This document shows positions 40,252-50,402 of a DNA stretch of 64,000 nucleotides, piece by piece. The translations under genes were made by a program, and so were the position numbers. The notes beneath the pieces are model-generated. The model made no database searches. It was not told where the DNA came from and saw nothing but the letters and a program-made list of their open reading frames with translations. The stretch is taken from contig NW_005199045.1 in the NCBI RefSeq assembly GCF_000372725.1, positions 611,417-675,416 of the forward strand. The letters are read 5' to 3'. The stretch comes from Emiliania huxleyi CCMP1516 (taxonomy: Eukaryota; Haptophyta; Isochrysidales; Noelaerhabdaceae). Within the stretch, counting starts at the first letter, position 1, and every line of letters begins with the position of its first letter.

Positions 40252-41175
40252 AGAGGAAACAAAGGGGGAGAACGCGCACAATACCAGATGGGGCGGGGTA
40301 TGGATGGGGGGCCTGGAAGACGGACGTGACGCCGCGCCGGCTCATCTCCTCGAGCAGCCCCGCCTCTTGCAGGGAGAGGTAGACGCCGCCGTTGCCGTTT
40401 GGCGAGAGGGCGAGCTGCGAGGCGGATGAGCGCAGGATCCGCCCACGCTCGTCGAAGGCGGGCAGCATGCCCTGCGTGAAAAAGTGGAGCTGGTCGGGCG
40501 GCAGCCCGAAGCGGTCTCGCTCAGCGAAGAAGGCGCGCGTCTCGCCGTCGTTTGCCTCGCTCGTCATCACCAGCAGCGGGAGGTGCACCTCCTCGAGGCG
40601 CCGGCCCGAGTGCTGAGCCTAAGCCGCCCCGCCCCCACCCCCGTGAATGCACGCACAGCAGGCCGCTCACGCACGTGGACGGAGTTGAATGCGCGGCGGC
40701 CTCCCTCCTCCCCGCACCGCGCAAGAGGTGGCATCTATCGCTCCGCCGCAAGCCGCCGCGCACCGAGCAGCCGCTCGGCGTGGTACTGGAAGAGGGACTT
40801 GTGCGAGGGCATCCCGATATCGTAGCAGCCCTTGGGCGCGGCGGAGCCCAGCCGCGTGCCAGAGCCGCCGGCGAGAAGCAGCGCCGCCACCTTGCCCTCG
40901 GCAATCAGCCGAAGGCCCTCCGAGCGTGCCTCGGCGCCGCCAGCGGGCAGCTCTTCGACGCAGGTGATGTCCTCGAAAGGCGTGATGTCGCCAGCGGGCG
41001 GCTGCGCCGACGTCGACGACTCGAACATTCGGCGGAGCCGCGGCAGATCGAGGCCCCGCAGCTGCCTGAGGTAATCCTCCGCGGCGGCGGCTGGCGGAGG
41101 CGGGGAGAGAAGGTGCGCCTGCCCGTGCTCGGCGAGGCGCGCTCGCACCGCCGAAAACGGGTCGGCCGACGCCAT
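39026..41175 (-). CDS. UDP-N-acetylhexosamine pyrophosphorylase (UAP1 type)
   Basis: Multi-exon gene; secure borders are 41175-40747, 40618-40313 and the exon starting 40179, with GC-AG introns between. Catalytic loop [18 protein letters not shown] lies in exon 1 after the uridylyltransferase N-domain. Then follow [35 protein letters not shown] (uridine-binding), [23 protein letters not shown], a Cys/Phe segment [52 protein letters not shown] and [19 protein letters not shown] near the stop. It makes UDP-GlcNAc from GlcNAc-1-P and UTP for glycans and GPI anchors, releasing pyrophosphate. It could act on UDP-GalNAc too. Borders of the last four exons are approximate. Confidence 0.92.
40196..40247. 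repeat. (GA)n tract in a UAP1 intron
   Basis: About 26 GA units, reading as CT on the sense strand, lie in the 133-nt GC-AG intron 40312-40180. They could serve as its pyrimidine tract. Confidence 0.95.
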
Positions 41176-41483
41176 CACGGTTCGCCGCAACCGACGCGTG
41201 GAGGGGCGGAGGAGACGCGTGGCGCCGACCTCGATTTCTGTGTTTCTGTGGCAGACCACAAGAGAAAGTAGAATTAGCTGCACCTTGTCTCGCTTTGGCG
41301 GTGGCTGCGCCAAAGAATTTTACGCAACACAACCACGGACCCAAGACGCACAAGCTCAGACAGTCGAGAAAGGGATAGACCGCAACGACAGTCAGAAGTC
41401 AGCGCTGGGTCCCAGGGCGAATGCGATGACGGCCTCTAGTGTGAGCTCTAGCTAGTGAGCTCATCGCTACTATATGCAGCGAG
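41176..41483. other. 5' flank of UAP1 and 3' flank of the next gene
   Basis: No gene seen. Several AGCTCTAGC-like short palindromes near 41440-41460. Confidence 0.4.
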
Positions 41484-42035
41484 TTAGGAGCCGACCGACC
41501 GACCCTCGCGTCCGGTGCTCACCGACGGGGGCGGGCCACCCGCCCACGCGCCGCCTACGCGCAGCGCGTGCGCCGCAAACTCGCCCGCCGACAGCGGCGC
41601 CGGCCAGTCGCCATCGGCCGTCGCGAGAGGCCTGCCCGGCTGTCGCCGCGGGGCCCCCACGAACACCACGCGTCGGATGCGGTGCCGCGCGAACTCGCGC
41701 GCAAAGTGCACGCCCCACGCCCGCCGCAACGTCGTAGCGAAGTAGGACCGCGCCTCCTTCGCGCTACGCGCGCCGATCCGCCTCCAGTGCTGCTTGGATG
41801 CCGGATCCACCACACAGTCGAACAGCTGATGCAGGTCGTCCGACGCCTCCGCGTAGGCCCCGACAACGAGGCTGCGCACGGTGCCAAACGAGCGCAGCAC
41901 GGAGGAAACGGCATCCCTGCCGTTGTTCCATGCCTGCACGTGCGGCTTGGCATCGAGCGCCGCCGCCCGCGCCTCGTAGTCGCGCTGGACAAGGATCAAG
42001 GTTCGCCCTGTCGGCGACAGCGCCGCCCTGGCCAT
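41484..42035 (-). CDS. Hypothetical protein, possibly repeat-derived
   Basis: 183 residues with natural composition: TLILVQRDYEARAAALDAKP, AYAEASDDLHQLFDCVVDPA, QHWRRIGARSAKEARSYFA, ARHRIRRVVFVGAP. Coding signal seems to continue upstream in another frame (GETIHRGGPHYMSARAR, to about 42135), so an intron or frameshift lies near 42035. No family recognised. The dispersed pyrimidine-rich repeat begins right upstream. Confidence 0.45.
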   Translation of the reverse strand: MARAALSPTGRTLILVQRDYEARAAALDAKPHVQAWNNGRDAVSSVLRSFGTVRSLVVGAYAEASDDLHQLFDCVVDPASKQHWRRIGARSAKEARSYFATTLRRAWGVHFAREFARHRIRRVVFVGAPRRQPGRPLATADGDWPAPLSAGEFAAHALRVGGAWAGGPPPSVSTGREGRSVGS

Positions 42036-42177
42036 CGTCGCGCGCCCGAGCGCTCATGTAGTGAGGCCCGCCGCGGTGGATGGTCTCGCCCTCGAGAAGG
42101 TGCTCCGCCGGCGGCTGCTCGGGCCCGCGCTGCACTGTCGTGCCGCGCCATAGGGTGGGCGACGGCTAGCGCATCAC

Positions 42178-42290
42178 ACACCTCTCCTTAAAATCCCTGT
42201 GTGGTGGCGGCGTGCCGTCCTCCCATCCCTCCCTTGGCGCTTGGGTTGTCTGTTTTCTTTCTTTCTTTTTGCAACAAAAATTCTGCTCGT
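42178..42290 (+). repeat. Dispersed pyrimidine-rich repeat, long copy
   Basis: The first 95 bp match the 85-bp insertion at 16158-16242 almost perfectly (CTCTCCTTAAAATCCCTGTG). The continuation (TCTGCTCGTGCA) is shared with 8155-8262. Confidence 0.85.
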
Positions 42291-42331
42291 GCAAGTTGCG
42301 GCATGTTTTCTTTCTTGTTGACCATCCCCCA

Positions 42332-42589
42332 GGGTTCCGGCTCCTAGCCAGATAGGGGGTCTGTTCCCCATGACTCGCACCAAAAAGCCCTACCTACCTA
42401 CCTACCCCCAGGCCGCGCAGCGAAGCGAAAAAAGACGAAAATAGGGGGTACCTACCTGTTGCAGGGCCCTCTGGGGCGGTCAAAACCGGACCTACCTACC
42501 TATTGCATAGGGTGTAGGTAGGTAGGTAGAAAGGTGAAGAACAGCCAGGGTGTCCCGTAGACCCCCTATCTGGCTAGGAGCCGGAACCC
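42332..42589. mobile_element. TIR element, short copy, ending 4 bp before a start codon
   Basis: 31-bp perfect TIRs (GGGTTCCGGCTCCTAGCCAG..., 42332-42362, and complement 42559-42589) enclose 196 bp with CTACCTAC runs, AAAAAAGACGAAAATAGGG and GGGCCCTCTGGGGCGGTCAA, shared with 3925-4290. The right end is followed by AGCC and the ATG at 42594. No coding capacity. Confidence 0.9.
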
Positions 42590-42593
42590 AGCC

Positions 42594-43364
42594 ATGTGCA
42601 CGGCTCGCTTCGTGCTCGCACTCCAGGTGCTCTCCGCGTGCTGTGCGCACAGCGCCGCACTGCTGCTGCGTTCTTATCCTGTCGCGGCGGCCTCGTCCGT
42701 GCGCCGGCTGGTGGCGTCCCCGCAGCTCACCGCTGGCGACGGGGACGAGGAGCTCGATGCGGCGGACACCGTGTCTAGCTGGGACGAGGAGCTCGCCATG
42801 ATGAAGGCGTGGGAGGCGGCGCGAAAGGTCGAGGCGGGAGGGCGGCCGGCGGCGGAGAGCGGCAGTGGCGTCGACGAGGACGCACACCTCGGCCTTGGCG
42901 AGGATTTTGACTCGGAGGACCCAGCGGCGGCTGCGCTGCGGCAGGCGGCGGAGAAGCAGGCGGCAGTGCTGCTCGCCGGCATCGAGGCGCAGTCGGCGGC
43001 ACCGCCCACCGACAAGGCTGTGATGACCTCGCTCGAGGCCGTCATCAACGCCATCTCGCGGCTGAGCGACAAGGTTGACGCGCTCACGGCCAAGGTCGAT
43101 CAGCTGCAGCAGGCGAGGCCTACCGCCGCCGACGCGTCGTCGGCCACCGAAGCGCCGCCGGCGGCGGCGCCGCCACCGCCGACCGCGGGTGCGGCAGACG
43201 ACGCGCCCCCTGTTGCGGCGAGCGCCGCCGGCGGTGCCGCGGCGGCAGACACGTCGGCGCAGTGGGATGGGGAGGTGGACGAGACGGCGTGGTTTGATCA
43301 GGACGACGACGATGACGACATGCCGGACTGGCGCGACGTGAGGAGGCTCAACAAATTGTTGTAG
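42594..43364 (+). CDS. Secreted or plastid-targeted coiled-coil protein
   Basis: Intronless, 256 residues. A signal peptide (MCTARFVLALQVLSACCAHS) is followed by a Ser/Arg-rich stretch (YPVAAASSVRRLVASPQ), the bipartite pattern of algae with plastids of secondary origin. The mature part is acidic, with a predicted coiled coil (VINAISRLSDKVDALTAKVD, about residues 145-165), an Ala/Pro linker, and an acidic tail DQDDDDDDMPDWRDVRRLNK. No enzyme motif. The ATG lies four bases after a TIR element, so its leader and promoter are transposon-derived. Confidence 0.6.
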   Translation: MCTARFVLALQVLSACCAHSAALLLRSYPVAAASSVRRLVASPQLTAGDGDEELDAADTVSSWDEELAMMKAWEAARKVEAGGRPAAESGSGVDEDAHLGLGEDFDSEDPAAAALRQAAEKQAAVLLAGIEAQSAAPPTDKAVMTSLEAVINAISRLSDKVDALTAKVDQLQQARPTAADASSATEAPPAAAPPPPTAGAADDAPPVAASAAGGAAAADTSAQWDGEVDETAWFDQDDDDDDMPDWRDVRRLNKLL

Positions 43365-43380
43365 CGATCTCCAAGGTCCA

Positions 43381-43545
43381 ATAGCGTGTCAGAGTATACT
43401 TGCGCGCTCATCTCTTGAAAACGCGTCCAACGGAGCTCCGTGACCGCGGTGTGTGGCTCTCCCAGTGAACCCAGCGCCCTCCCCCGCGCTCCCTGCGGCC
43501 ATGGCCGATGATCCTAGTATGGGAGATCATCTGGCTACCGCGACG
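43381..43545 (-). repeat. Inverted copy of the right part of the 14854-15607 element
   Basis: TAGCGTGTCAGAGT, CCAACGGAGCTCCGTG, CGCCCTCCCCCGCGCT, GGCCATGGCCGATGAT and ATCATCTGGCTACCGCG match, in reverse complement and with drift, 15470-15590. The TIR is not preserved here. Confidence 0.7.
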
Positions 43546-43805
43546 GAGCGACCCACACGACTCGTGGGACGTACGGGGGAAGGACCCTGAGAGCTGAGTG
43601 CTTGCACAGGGGTTGTGCGCCACCGCCAGGCCCTCCTGCTCGGCTCCAGCGAGTAGACAAGTCTTGTCATCAACAGAGTAGAAGGACCTGACCTCGGGGC
43701 CGATGTGACCAAGCGCTGGTGGCGTGGTTTTACCTCACACCCATGGTCTCACAGTGTGCCGGCAGTCGCCGAGCACGAGTGTCGGCTGTCGCTCTCACAC
43801 AAGCC

Positions 43806-44303
43806 CTTAGGGGACCCCTAGGGTTCTGAGGGCCGGATTTTTTTAAGAGCTTTTAAGAAATGAGGAGGTTTGGGGGCTTAAATTGCCATTTAAGAGATTG
43901 CAGGCACGGGGGGTCCCTCTTTTAAGTCTGTTTAAGAAAATCGGGGCCTCACCGGCACGCGTCGCTGGGTTCCGCGCCGGTTTCTCCAATACTGCCTTTA
44001 TTAGGCACAAACCCGCCTCTGAAGACACATCTGTAAGTCTGGTGCACTGACAGGAGCCATACTCGCATAGGGGACGCGTGCTAGCTGACTGTAGCCAGCT
44101 TCCCGGCCTCCGGCGTCTACCGGGAGCCTCCGGGAGCCTCCCGGACCATCGACCTCGGGAGCTCTCCCGCACCGTTTAAGCGTTTAAGACCGTTTAAGGA
44201 ATCGGCGGCCCAGCAGCTCTTAAAACCGGCCCGGGCCGGTTTTAAGCCGTTTAAGCCGCAGGCGCCCCAGGGCCCACCCTTTTAAGCCTAGGGGTCCCCT
44301 AAG
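43806..44303. mobile_element. 498-bp hAT-like MITE with 8-bp target duplication
   Basis: 17-bp perfect TIRs CTTAGGGGACCCCTAGG (43806-43822) and complement (44287-44303) are flanked by the same 8 bp, CACAAGCC, at 43798-43805 and 44304-44311. An 8-bp duplication is the mark of hAT transposition. Inside, TTTAAG or its complement recurs more than ten times, mainly near both ends, as subterminal transposase-binding motifs do. No protein is encoded. Confidence 0.88.
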
Positions 44304-44383
44304 CACAAGCCGCAGCACAAGTGACTGAGGGCCAAGTGAGGGCGAGCCCATCGCTGTCACAGCTGTGGCAGCCGCACAGTGGG

Positions 44384-44456
44384 CTGTGCCATATGTGCAG
44401 AGTGTGTGAGCAGCAGAGGAGCTTCACTCCAGGCTTCAGGCGCAAAGAGATGCATG
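44384..44456 (+). repeat. Dispersed repeat, copy 1 (second at 57318-57390)
   Basis: GTGTGAGCAGCAGAGGAGCT, CTCCAGGCTTCAGGCGCAAA and GAGATGCATGCC are shared in order with 57318-57390 in the same orientation. Confidence 0.85.
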
Positions 44457-44644
44457 CCACCGAAGGCGCTGTCGAGGTTCGCCGAGCGCGGCGCAGGTTT
44501 TTTGGGGGACACCGTCACCGACGAGCGCGTTGGAGTATTCACTCCGGACAAAGTCAAAGACGGCTACACGCACACGAGCGCGGCCGTGTCGCCGTCATAG
44601 CGGCGAGGCGCGGATAGCATATTGAGCAAAAAAGCCAAGAGAGG

Positions 44645-44705
44645 GTCTCAGCTCCCCGGCCCTGTGGATGTGAGGTCGTTACTGACTGCACTCCAAGTGC
44701 TCCAA
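44645..44705 (-). repeat. Dispersed repeat, inverted relative to 49922-49985
   Basis: The complement of this segment reads TTGGAGCACTTGGAGTGCAG, then CCTCACATCCA and GGGGAGCT, as does 49922-49985. Confidence 0.7.
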
Positions 44706-45167
44706 CCTCCAAGAGGGGTGGAAGGGCGGGAAAAGCCGAGCCGCCGAAAAAGCCACAAAAAGCCAGCGAGCCTCCCGTTACGCGATTGCTCGCGAAGCGC
44801 AGCATGGGAAAGCCGTAACGGCAACGGGGACAGAAACAGCGCACTGTGCGGCCACGGGCCAGCGGCAGCGCGCACAGCCACACGACAGGCCACAGGCACA
44901 GCGCGTCGGCGTCCGTCCCCGCGGCCCGGGGGGATGCAGCATGCAGCATCCTGGCAGGCGTCTTGGACATGGTAGACAGAGTGATACCGCGCGAAAGCCT
45001 CGCTCAGCCACAGAGTTTTACCTCTCGCGGAGAGCGAGACCCAGAGAGAAACAGAAGCGCACATCCAGAACCCCCCCCCCCCCCCCGGGCAGTCCACACT
45101 CGACACTGAACCGCTTCACCAGGTGCGCACACCCACAACGGTCCGGGCCTAGCGGCGCCGCGCGGTG
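44706..45167. other. Intergenic stretch, no gene
   Basis: Open frames here lack protein-like composition. A C-run lies at 45069-45086. Confidence 0.4.
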
Positions 45168-45927
45168 TCAAACACGCGCGCGTTTCGCCGGCGGCAGCTT
45201 CTGCAGCTGCAGGCCGCGCTGCACCGCCGAGATCGTCTTGCCACCCCCCTCGTTCTCCTTGCCGGCGATCGCCTCGTCGACCGATGTGACTGGCAGCGCG
45301 AGTGCGGCGGAGAGCTGCTGCTGCAGGCGCACGGCGTCCTCGAGCGCTTTGTCCACCGCGAGCGCCGAGCCGCCCGCGCGATCGCGCGCCGCCTCGCACC
45401 GCGAGCGCTCCTCGAGTAGGCTGGGCGCCACGAGCGTCGCATCACCGATGCCTCCGCCGAGCAGCGCCTCGTCCGTTGCGTTGCCCAGCGCAAGCAACTG
45501 AGAGAGCTCGCTTGCCTGCCCCTCCTCCAGCCGCTGCACCGCCCACGCCGGCACCGCCCTCCGCTGCTCTCCCACCCGTGCACTTAGCGCCGCCGCCTGC
45601 GTGGACGGCCGGCAAGTAGTGAGGGCGAAATGGGGGTAGCTGCCGCTTCGCGGCCGCTCGCGTGCCTGCTCCTCGAGCTCCACCACACGCGCCTTGAGTG
45701 CCGCTTCCACGTCGCGCGAAGCCTCTACAGGACCAACGGGGCGGGGCGGGGCCGCTGGTCGCGCGCGACTCGCAGGCAGTGGGCGGGGCGGCGATGAGGC
45801 CTGGCGGCGCGCCTTGCTCGCGCTCGACCATGCGCTGCGCCACGCGGGCACAGAGCTCGTCCGCCGCCGACGCGGACGCGCCCGAGACGCTGGAGAGGAA
45901 CGGGCGCAGCAGCAGTGGGCCGCTCAT
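45168..45927 (-). CDS. Hypothetical helical/coiled-coil protein
   Basis: Exon 1 starts at 45927 (MSGPLLLRPFLSSVSGASAS, then ADELCARVAQRMVEREQ). A probable GC-AG intron leads to EASRDVEAALKARVVELEEQ, and another to AAALSARVGEQRRAVPAWAV. The last exon continues with SELSQLLALGNATDEALLGG, ALEDAVRLQQQLSAALALPV and ends QLQKLPPAKRARV. Almost all helix with heptads and a basic tail that may be a nuclear signal. It resembles subunits of large nuclear complexes in size and style (Mediator- or kinetochore-like), but I cannot assign it. Confidence 0.5.
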
Positions 45928-46159
45928 TCGACTTCAACCGGGCGTGAAAAAAATTCACCGGGATTTCTTTCTTTCTTCTTCACATTTTCCACCCAAGGAG
46001 CCCGTTTGGAGGGATGGGCGGCGATTTTCAGCGATTTTCAGCCGGAATATAAAGAATATTCGAGAATATAGGCCCTATTTGGAGCCATATTCTTGCCATA
46101 TTCGAGAATATACACCCTATTTTGCGGTCTCTCTTTCGTCGTCGAACAACGTTCGACCA
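45928..46159. promoter_or_regulatory. AT-rich upstream island with repeated palindrome ATATTCGAGAATAT
   Basis: In very GC-rich surroundings this stretch is AT-rich from about 46040. ATATTCGAGAATATA followed by (GG or CA)CCCTATTT occurs at 46056-46080 and 46098-46121. The 14-bp core is a perfect palindrome. GCGATTTTCA is tandemly doubled at 46021-46040 and AATATAAAGAATA looks TATA-like. It lies upstream of the coiled-coil gene (-), so a promoter is plausible. Confidence 0.45.
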
Positions 46160-46689
46160 TGGCACTGTTCACAGCGCGCGCGGGCGGCGGTTCTGCGACT
46201 CCCGCTCCGCAGGACTTTTGGGCAAGGCGTCCGGGAGGCACCTCCCGGACATCAAATGGGGCCGCCTGGTGGCCTCCGAGCGCCAGCCGAAGCAACCCTC
46301 GTCGTGCCCCGACACCCCCCCGACTCATGCTGTGCCGCTCTTGCCTGTGTGGCCGCTGACGGCGGGACCCCGTGCGCGGCTGCGCCGCAAACTCGTCACT
46401 GCCGTCGTCACACCTGTCCACAGATGCGACGGTGCCTGTCCGACCGCGACAAACAGGCCTCGTTGCGGATCGCCAGCCCGCCCTTTGCCTCCGCAGACGC
46501 CTAGCCGAATCGTCGTTACCTTCCGCAGACCGACTTCCGAGCGGGCGCGTTCTATAGATGACGGTCACGCCCAACTCACCAGCCCTTGTGGCCTGAAACC
46601 GATTCTGAGCCCTGCCTCCGCCGAGCGGGTATGGCCGCTGCCCGGCGGCCCGCGGCACGAGTCGGTCCCCTCCCGGTTCCCGCAGGTGA

Positions 46690-47606
46690 ATTATTGCGAT
46701 TTCGCCACCCTCCTCGCCGCCCTCTCCGCCACTGTCGCCTCCGCGCTCTCCTCCGCCGTCGCCGCCGCCCTCGCCTCCACCGCCCTCTCCGCCACCCTCC
46801 CCGCGGCATTCTCCACCGCCCTCTCCGCCGCTCTCTCCTCCGCCGTCGCCGCCGCCCTCGCCGCTGCCGTTGCCGCCGCACTCCTCCCCGCTGCCGCCAA
46901 GCATGATCGGCCTCACCCTCCCCGCCGCGCCGTCGGTCTCGCCGTCGCCGCCGCTCTCTCCGCCGCCGTCGCCGCCGCCCTCACCGCTGCCGTTGCCGCC
47001 GCACTCCTCCCCGCGCTGCCGCCGTCGGCCTCACCCTCCCCGCCGTGCCGTCGGTCTCGCCGTCGCCTTCTTCCGTGTCGCTGTCGCCGCTCCGCCGTCC
47101 GTGTCGCCGTCGCCGCCTCGGATCTGTCCGTGTCGCCTTCGCCGCCTCCGTCCGTGTCGCCGTCGCCGCTGCCTTCCTCCGTTTCGCCATCCCCGCCGCC
47201 GATCTCACCTTTGCCGCCTCAATCCATGTCGCCGTCGCCGTCGCCGCCGTCGGTCTCGCTTTCGCCGCCTCTGTCCTTCTCCTTGTCGCCGTCGCCGCCG
47301 CCGCCGTTGGAACCGCTCTCCCCGCCGCCGTCGGTCGTGTCTACTTCGCCGCCTCCGTCCGTGTCGCCGTCGCCGCCTCCGTCCGTGTCGCCGTCGCCGC
47401 TGCCTTCCTCCGTCTCGCCCTCCCCGCAGCAAGCTCGCTTGCCGTCGCCGTCGCCGCCATCGGTCTCGCTTTCGCCGCCTCCGTCCGTGTCGCCGTCGCC
47501 GCCTCCGCCGTCGGATTCGCCTTTGTCGCCTGCTCCGTCCGTGTCGCCCTCGCCGCCGTCACGATTTGGCATACACACAGTTTGCACATCTGCAAGTTCT
47601 TCTTGA
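46690..47606 (+). repeat. Coding-like minisatellite for Ser-Pro-rich sequence
   Basis: Imperfect tandem units of about 18-24 bp (TCCGTGTCGCCGTCGCCGCC type) fill the region. One plus frame reads [20 protein letters not shown]-like for 150 codons to a TGA at 47604-47606, as in hydroxyproline-rich glycoproteins. The other frames read Arg-rich or Ala/Val-rich. A start and an upstream domain are not evident, so it may be the stalk of a surface protein with unrecognised exons or only a repeat. Confidence 0.5.
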
Positions 47607-48008
47607 TCGTATTCAAGAAGAGATCTCTCGTATTACATTTACATCAATGAATTAAAAAAATAACGTAGCTGAGGCGGAGGCGGAGGAGGAGACGGGCCCA
47701 ACCGCAGAGCTTGATGTACACGGCGGTGCAGCCCCCGGCAATTAGCGCGCAACTCAAGGCATCGACGCTCTCGCCGAAGCCCCTGTGCACCTCCCGGCAC
47801 TTGCCGCCGTTTTATTCGGCGCAATGGCCGGCGTTGAAGCTCCGAACCCAGGCGCAGCCGAGCCCGTTTCTTTCAGAGACAACACCAACAACCTCTTTCA
47901 CTCATTCTTAAAACAGTACCGGCCGGGATTTCGAAGATAGTGCTAAAATGGATACCTGGAGAATGGCATTTAATTTCGCGGACCGGCTCTTTGAGCACTT
48001 GAGCACTG
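47607..48008. other. No gene recognised
   Basis: Moderately AT-richer DNA without coding signal. Confidence 0.4.
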
Positions 48009-48093
48009 GATAGGGTCGATTCCGCATGGTACGGGACCCCTCGATCGTCTCGCCCTCCCTCACTGGTGTGTTCATCGGGGGGGTCATAACAAC
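48009..48093 (+). repeat. Dispersed repeat, copy 2 of 33604-33690
   Basis: Same ordered blocks as at 33604, beginning GATAGGGTCGATTCCGCATG. Confidence 0.85.
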
Positions 48094-49739
48094 AATCAGG
48101 TCATGTCACCGCTTAACGTGCATGTGCGTGGCCTACGTCAGAGACCAAGTGACCCGTCTACGCCCTCGCGCCTCGGGCGCGGCCGGCCGCCGCCGGCTGC
48201 CCCGTTGACTTCCCCGCCGCGCGCCGCGCTACGCGTTCGTTCGCAGTAATCTGGCTTAGTTCAGAGAGGTCGGGTCGTCTCTATGCGTATCACAGCGCGG
48301 CGCTGGCCTGCGCATGGCGGGCATGTAGTCGAATCAATCAATCATCCCGACATTTGATGTTAGTGGCAAAACCGCGGAACCGAAAATGGCGTTTAATTTT
48401 GCGCAAAATTGTCCGCCGCCTGCTGTCCGCCGCCTGCGGCGGCGCTGCGCGCCGCCTACGGCTACGCGCGCGCGCTGCGCGCGCGTTTTTTCTCTCCTTT
48501 TCTGTCTTTTTCACAGTGCAATTTTACCGAAAAAATGCCACTTTTGTAAAGCATGCTTGTGGCAAGTTATGGACGCTAGTATCGACCTCAGAGACCCAAA
48601 CACGAATTAATAATTAAGGCTCAAACTATGGTCGAACAAATCGTCGAAGCAACAGACAGGTCGAACAACGAAAAGAGACTAGTGCGACCGCTAGACGGCG
48701 GTCTCCGCCGGCCCCAAGGCTACCCAGCCCCAGTAGCACACCGGCCACGTGCACCGTAGCGCTGGAGTAGGTCAGTGAGGCCCTAGACGGGCTACGGAAC
48801 CATGCGCGCGCCGGCCGGACAGGCTGCGCGCAGGGGCCGCGCCGCCTCGATTTTGCACCTCCGCTCCGCGGCCGGCTGAGGGGCCAGCTCGCCCGGCGAC
48901 AAGCCCAGACATCACCCAGCGCCCCGTATCGACGGGGGGCACGCAAAAACACCGCACCTACGACTAGGGTGAGCACGTGAGGGCGTCGGTGTGGGCCGCG
49001 GGCGGGCTGCCAGGAGGGCGCGGGTGGGAGCATGGGAGATGCACCACCGCTCGACGAGGACGCGCCCGACGAAGCCCTGCTAGCGGAGGCTGGTCGATCC
49101 TCACCTAATAGCGTCGGGCGTGTGCAAAAAAGAGCGTAAATCGGAGCTCAACTCGCGCGCGGCTGGGATAGGGGTGTGGCACTTCTCCGAACCTTCCGGC
49201 GGCTTTGGCCTCTTGAGCCGTGGCGGTCCAGCGTGGCACACGGCCGCTATGTGTCACGGCAGGTGTCGCTGCGGCCTTGCGCTGGCGCTTTAGGGAGGAA
49301 GATGGCTCCTTCTCCGCCCGCAGCAGCCGCGCATGCTGCTGCTTTCGATCGCCCCACTGGTCCCGCCGGCTGCTCCCGCTGTCGCCGCTGTCGGGGAGCC
49401 GGCGTTCGGTCCATTTGGCGAGCCCAGCGATTCTGCTCGGCATGCCATTTTTTGTCGGTCTCGTAGTTGAGAGAGAGATTTTTGAAAACCAACAAGAAAT
49501 CACGACTCTCACAGTGATTTGGGCTCGGCAGCTTGTCAGCCCTCAGCCGTAGTTGACCGAGTGGGGGGGAGGTCCCGCCTCCACGGCTGCTCGAATCTCG
49601 TCCGGGTTCAGCCGTCGCTTGGCCATTCCCCATTCGGCGGAGCTGGTCGGGTGCAAACGACCGAATCCGTGGGACGGTCGGAAACGGGTGGCGGTGGGAC
49701 TTATAGGGAATAGGGTTAAGCTAGGCACCACGGCAAGCG
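48094..49739. other. No gene recognised
   Basis: Short unrelated frames on both strands. A self-complementary GC block (CGCGCGCTGCGCGCGCG) lies near 48470-48487. Confidence 0.4.
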
Positions 49740-49990
49740 GGAAAATTGTTTCTTCGCACGACTCCACTGGGCACGGGACTGGCACACTGGGCACGGGACT
49801 GCGAAAAAAGAAAGAAAACACGCAAGGCCAAGGGACTGCGGCCGTCCCGTGCCCCAAGTAAAATTCTTTCTTCGCATGACACTGGGCACGGGACTGGCAC
49901 ACTGGGCACGGGACGGCATTTGGAGCACTTGGAGCACTTGGAGTGCAGTCATCAACCTCACATCCAGGCAGGGCCAGGGAGCTAAGAAGC
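49740..49990. repeat. Local duplication of a CACTGGGCACGGGACTGG-bearing unit
   Basis: About 60 bp starting AAAATT(G/C)TTTCTTCGCA and containing CACTGGGCACGGGACTGG twice-over occurs at about 49740-49803 and 49859-49914. It is followed by CACTTGGAGCACTTGGAG, the block also found inverted at 44645. ATTCTTTCTTCGCA also occurs at 50348. Confidence 0.75.
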
Positions 49991-50041
49991 GCACCCAGCG
50001 AGCCGGATGATCGGCATCGGGCTACGGGCTAGAGAGCCCTG

Positions 50042-50118
50042 ACCCCTAGCTAGGGGGGGTGCGCATTTCGCAGGGAAAGGGCCGTAAAATAAACACGGGT
50101 CTCCGAGGGCAGTCTGAA
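50042..50118 (+). repeat. Dispersed repeat with AATAAACACGGGTCTCCGAG, copy 2
   Basis: Matches 29125-29200. Lies about 300 bp upstream of the SAM-TPR gene start. Confidence 0.7.
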
Positions 50119-50402
50119 ATTCTTTCTTCACCTGTGTCGAGCCTGTCTGCTGTGAGCGAGCGAGCAGCCGAGCGCCCCGTGAGCGGTGAGGCGGCCGGGC
50201 GAGGGCGCGGCGGGTGACGGGTCAAGGGAGCAGCCCACACCCGGCGTCGCTTTTTGAGCGACGCCTGCGGCACGCCTGCGCAGGGGCCGCAGGGCGGTCA
50301 GTTGTGGGGCGAGGCGGTGCGGCCGCGGGCCGGGCGGAAAAAAAAGTATTCTTTCTTCGCACCTCCTTCGGGTGGTTGCGATTGACCTCGCTCGTTCCGC
50401 GT

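Noticed and set aside
41484-42191. 207-residue plus frame
   Set aside because: Antisense of the hypothetical gene; Arg-rich composition.
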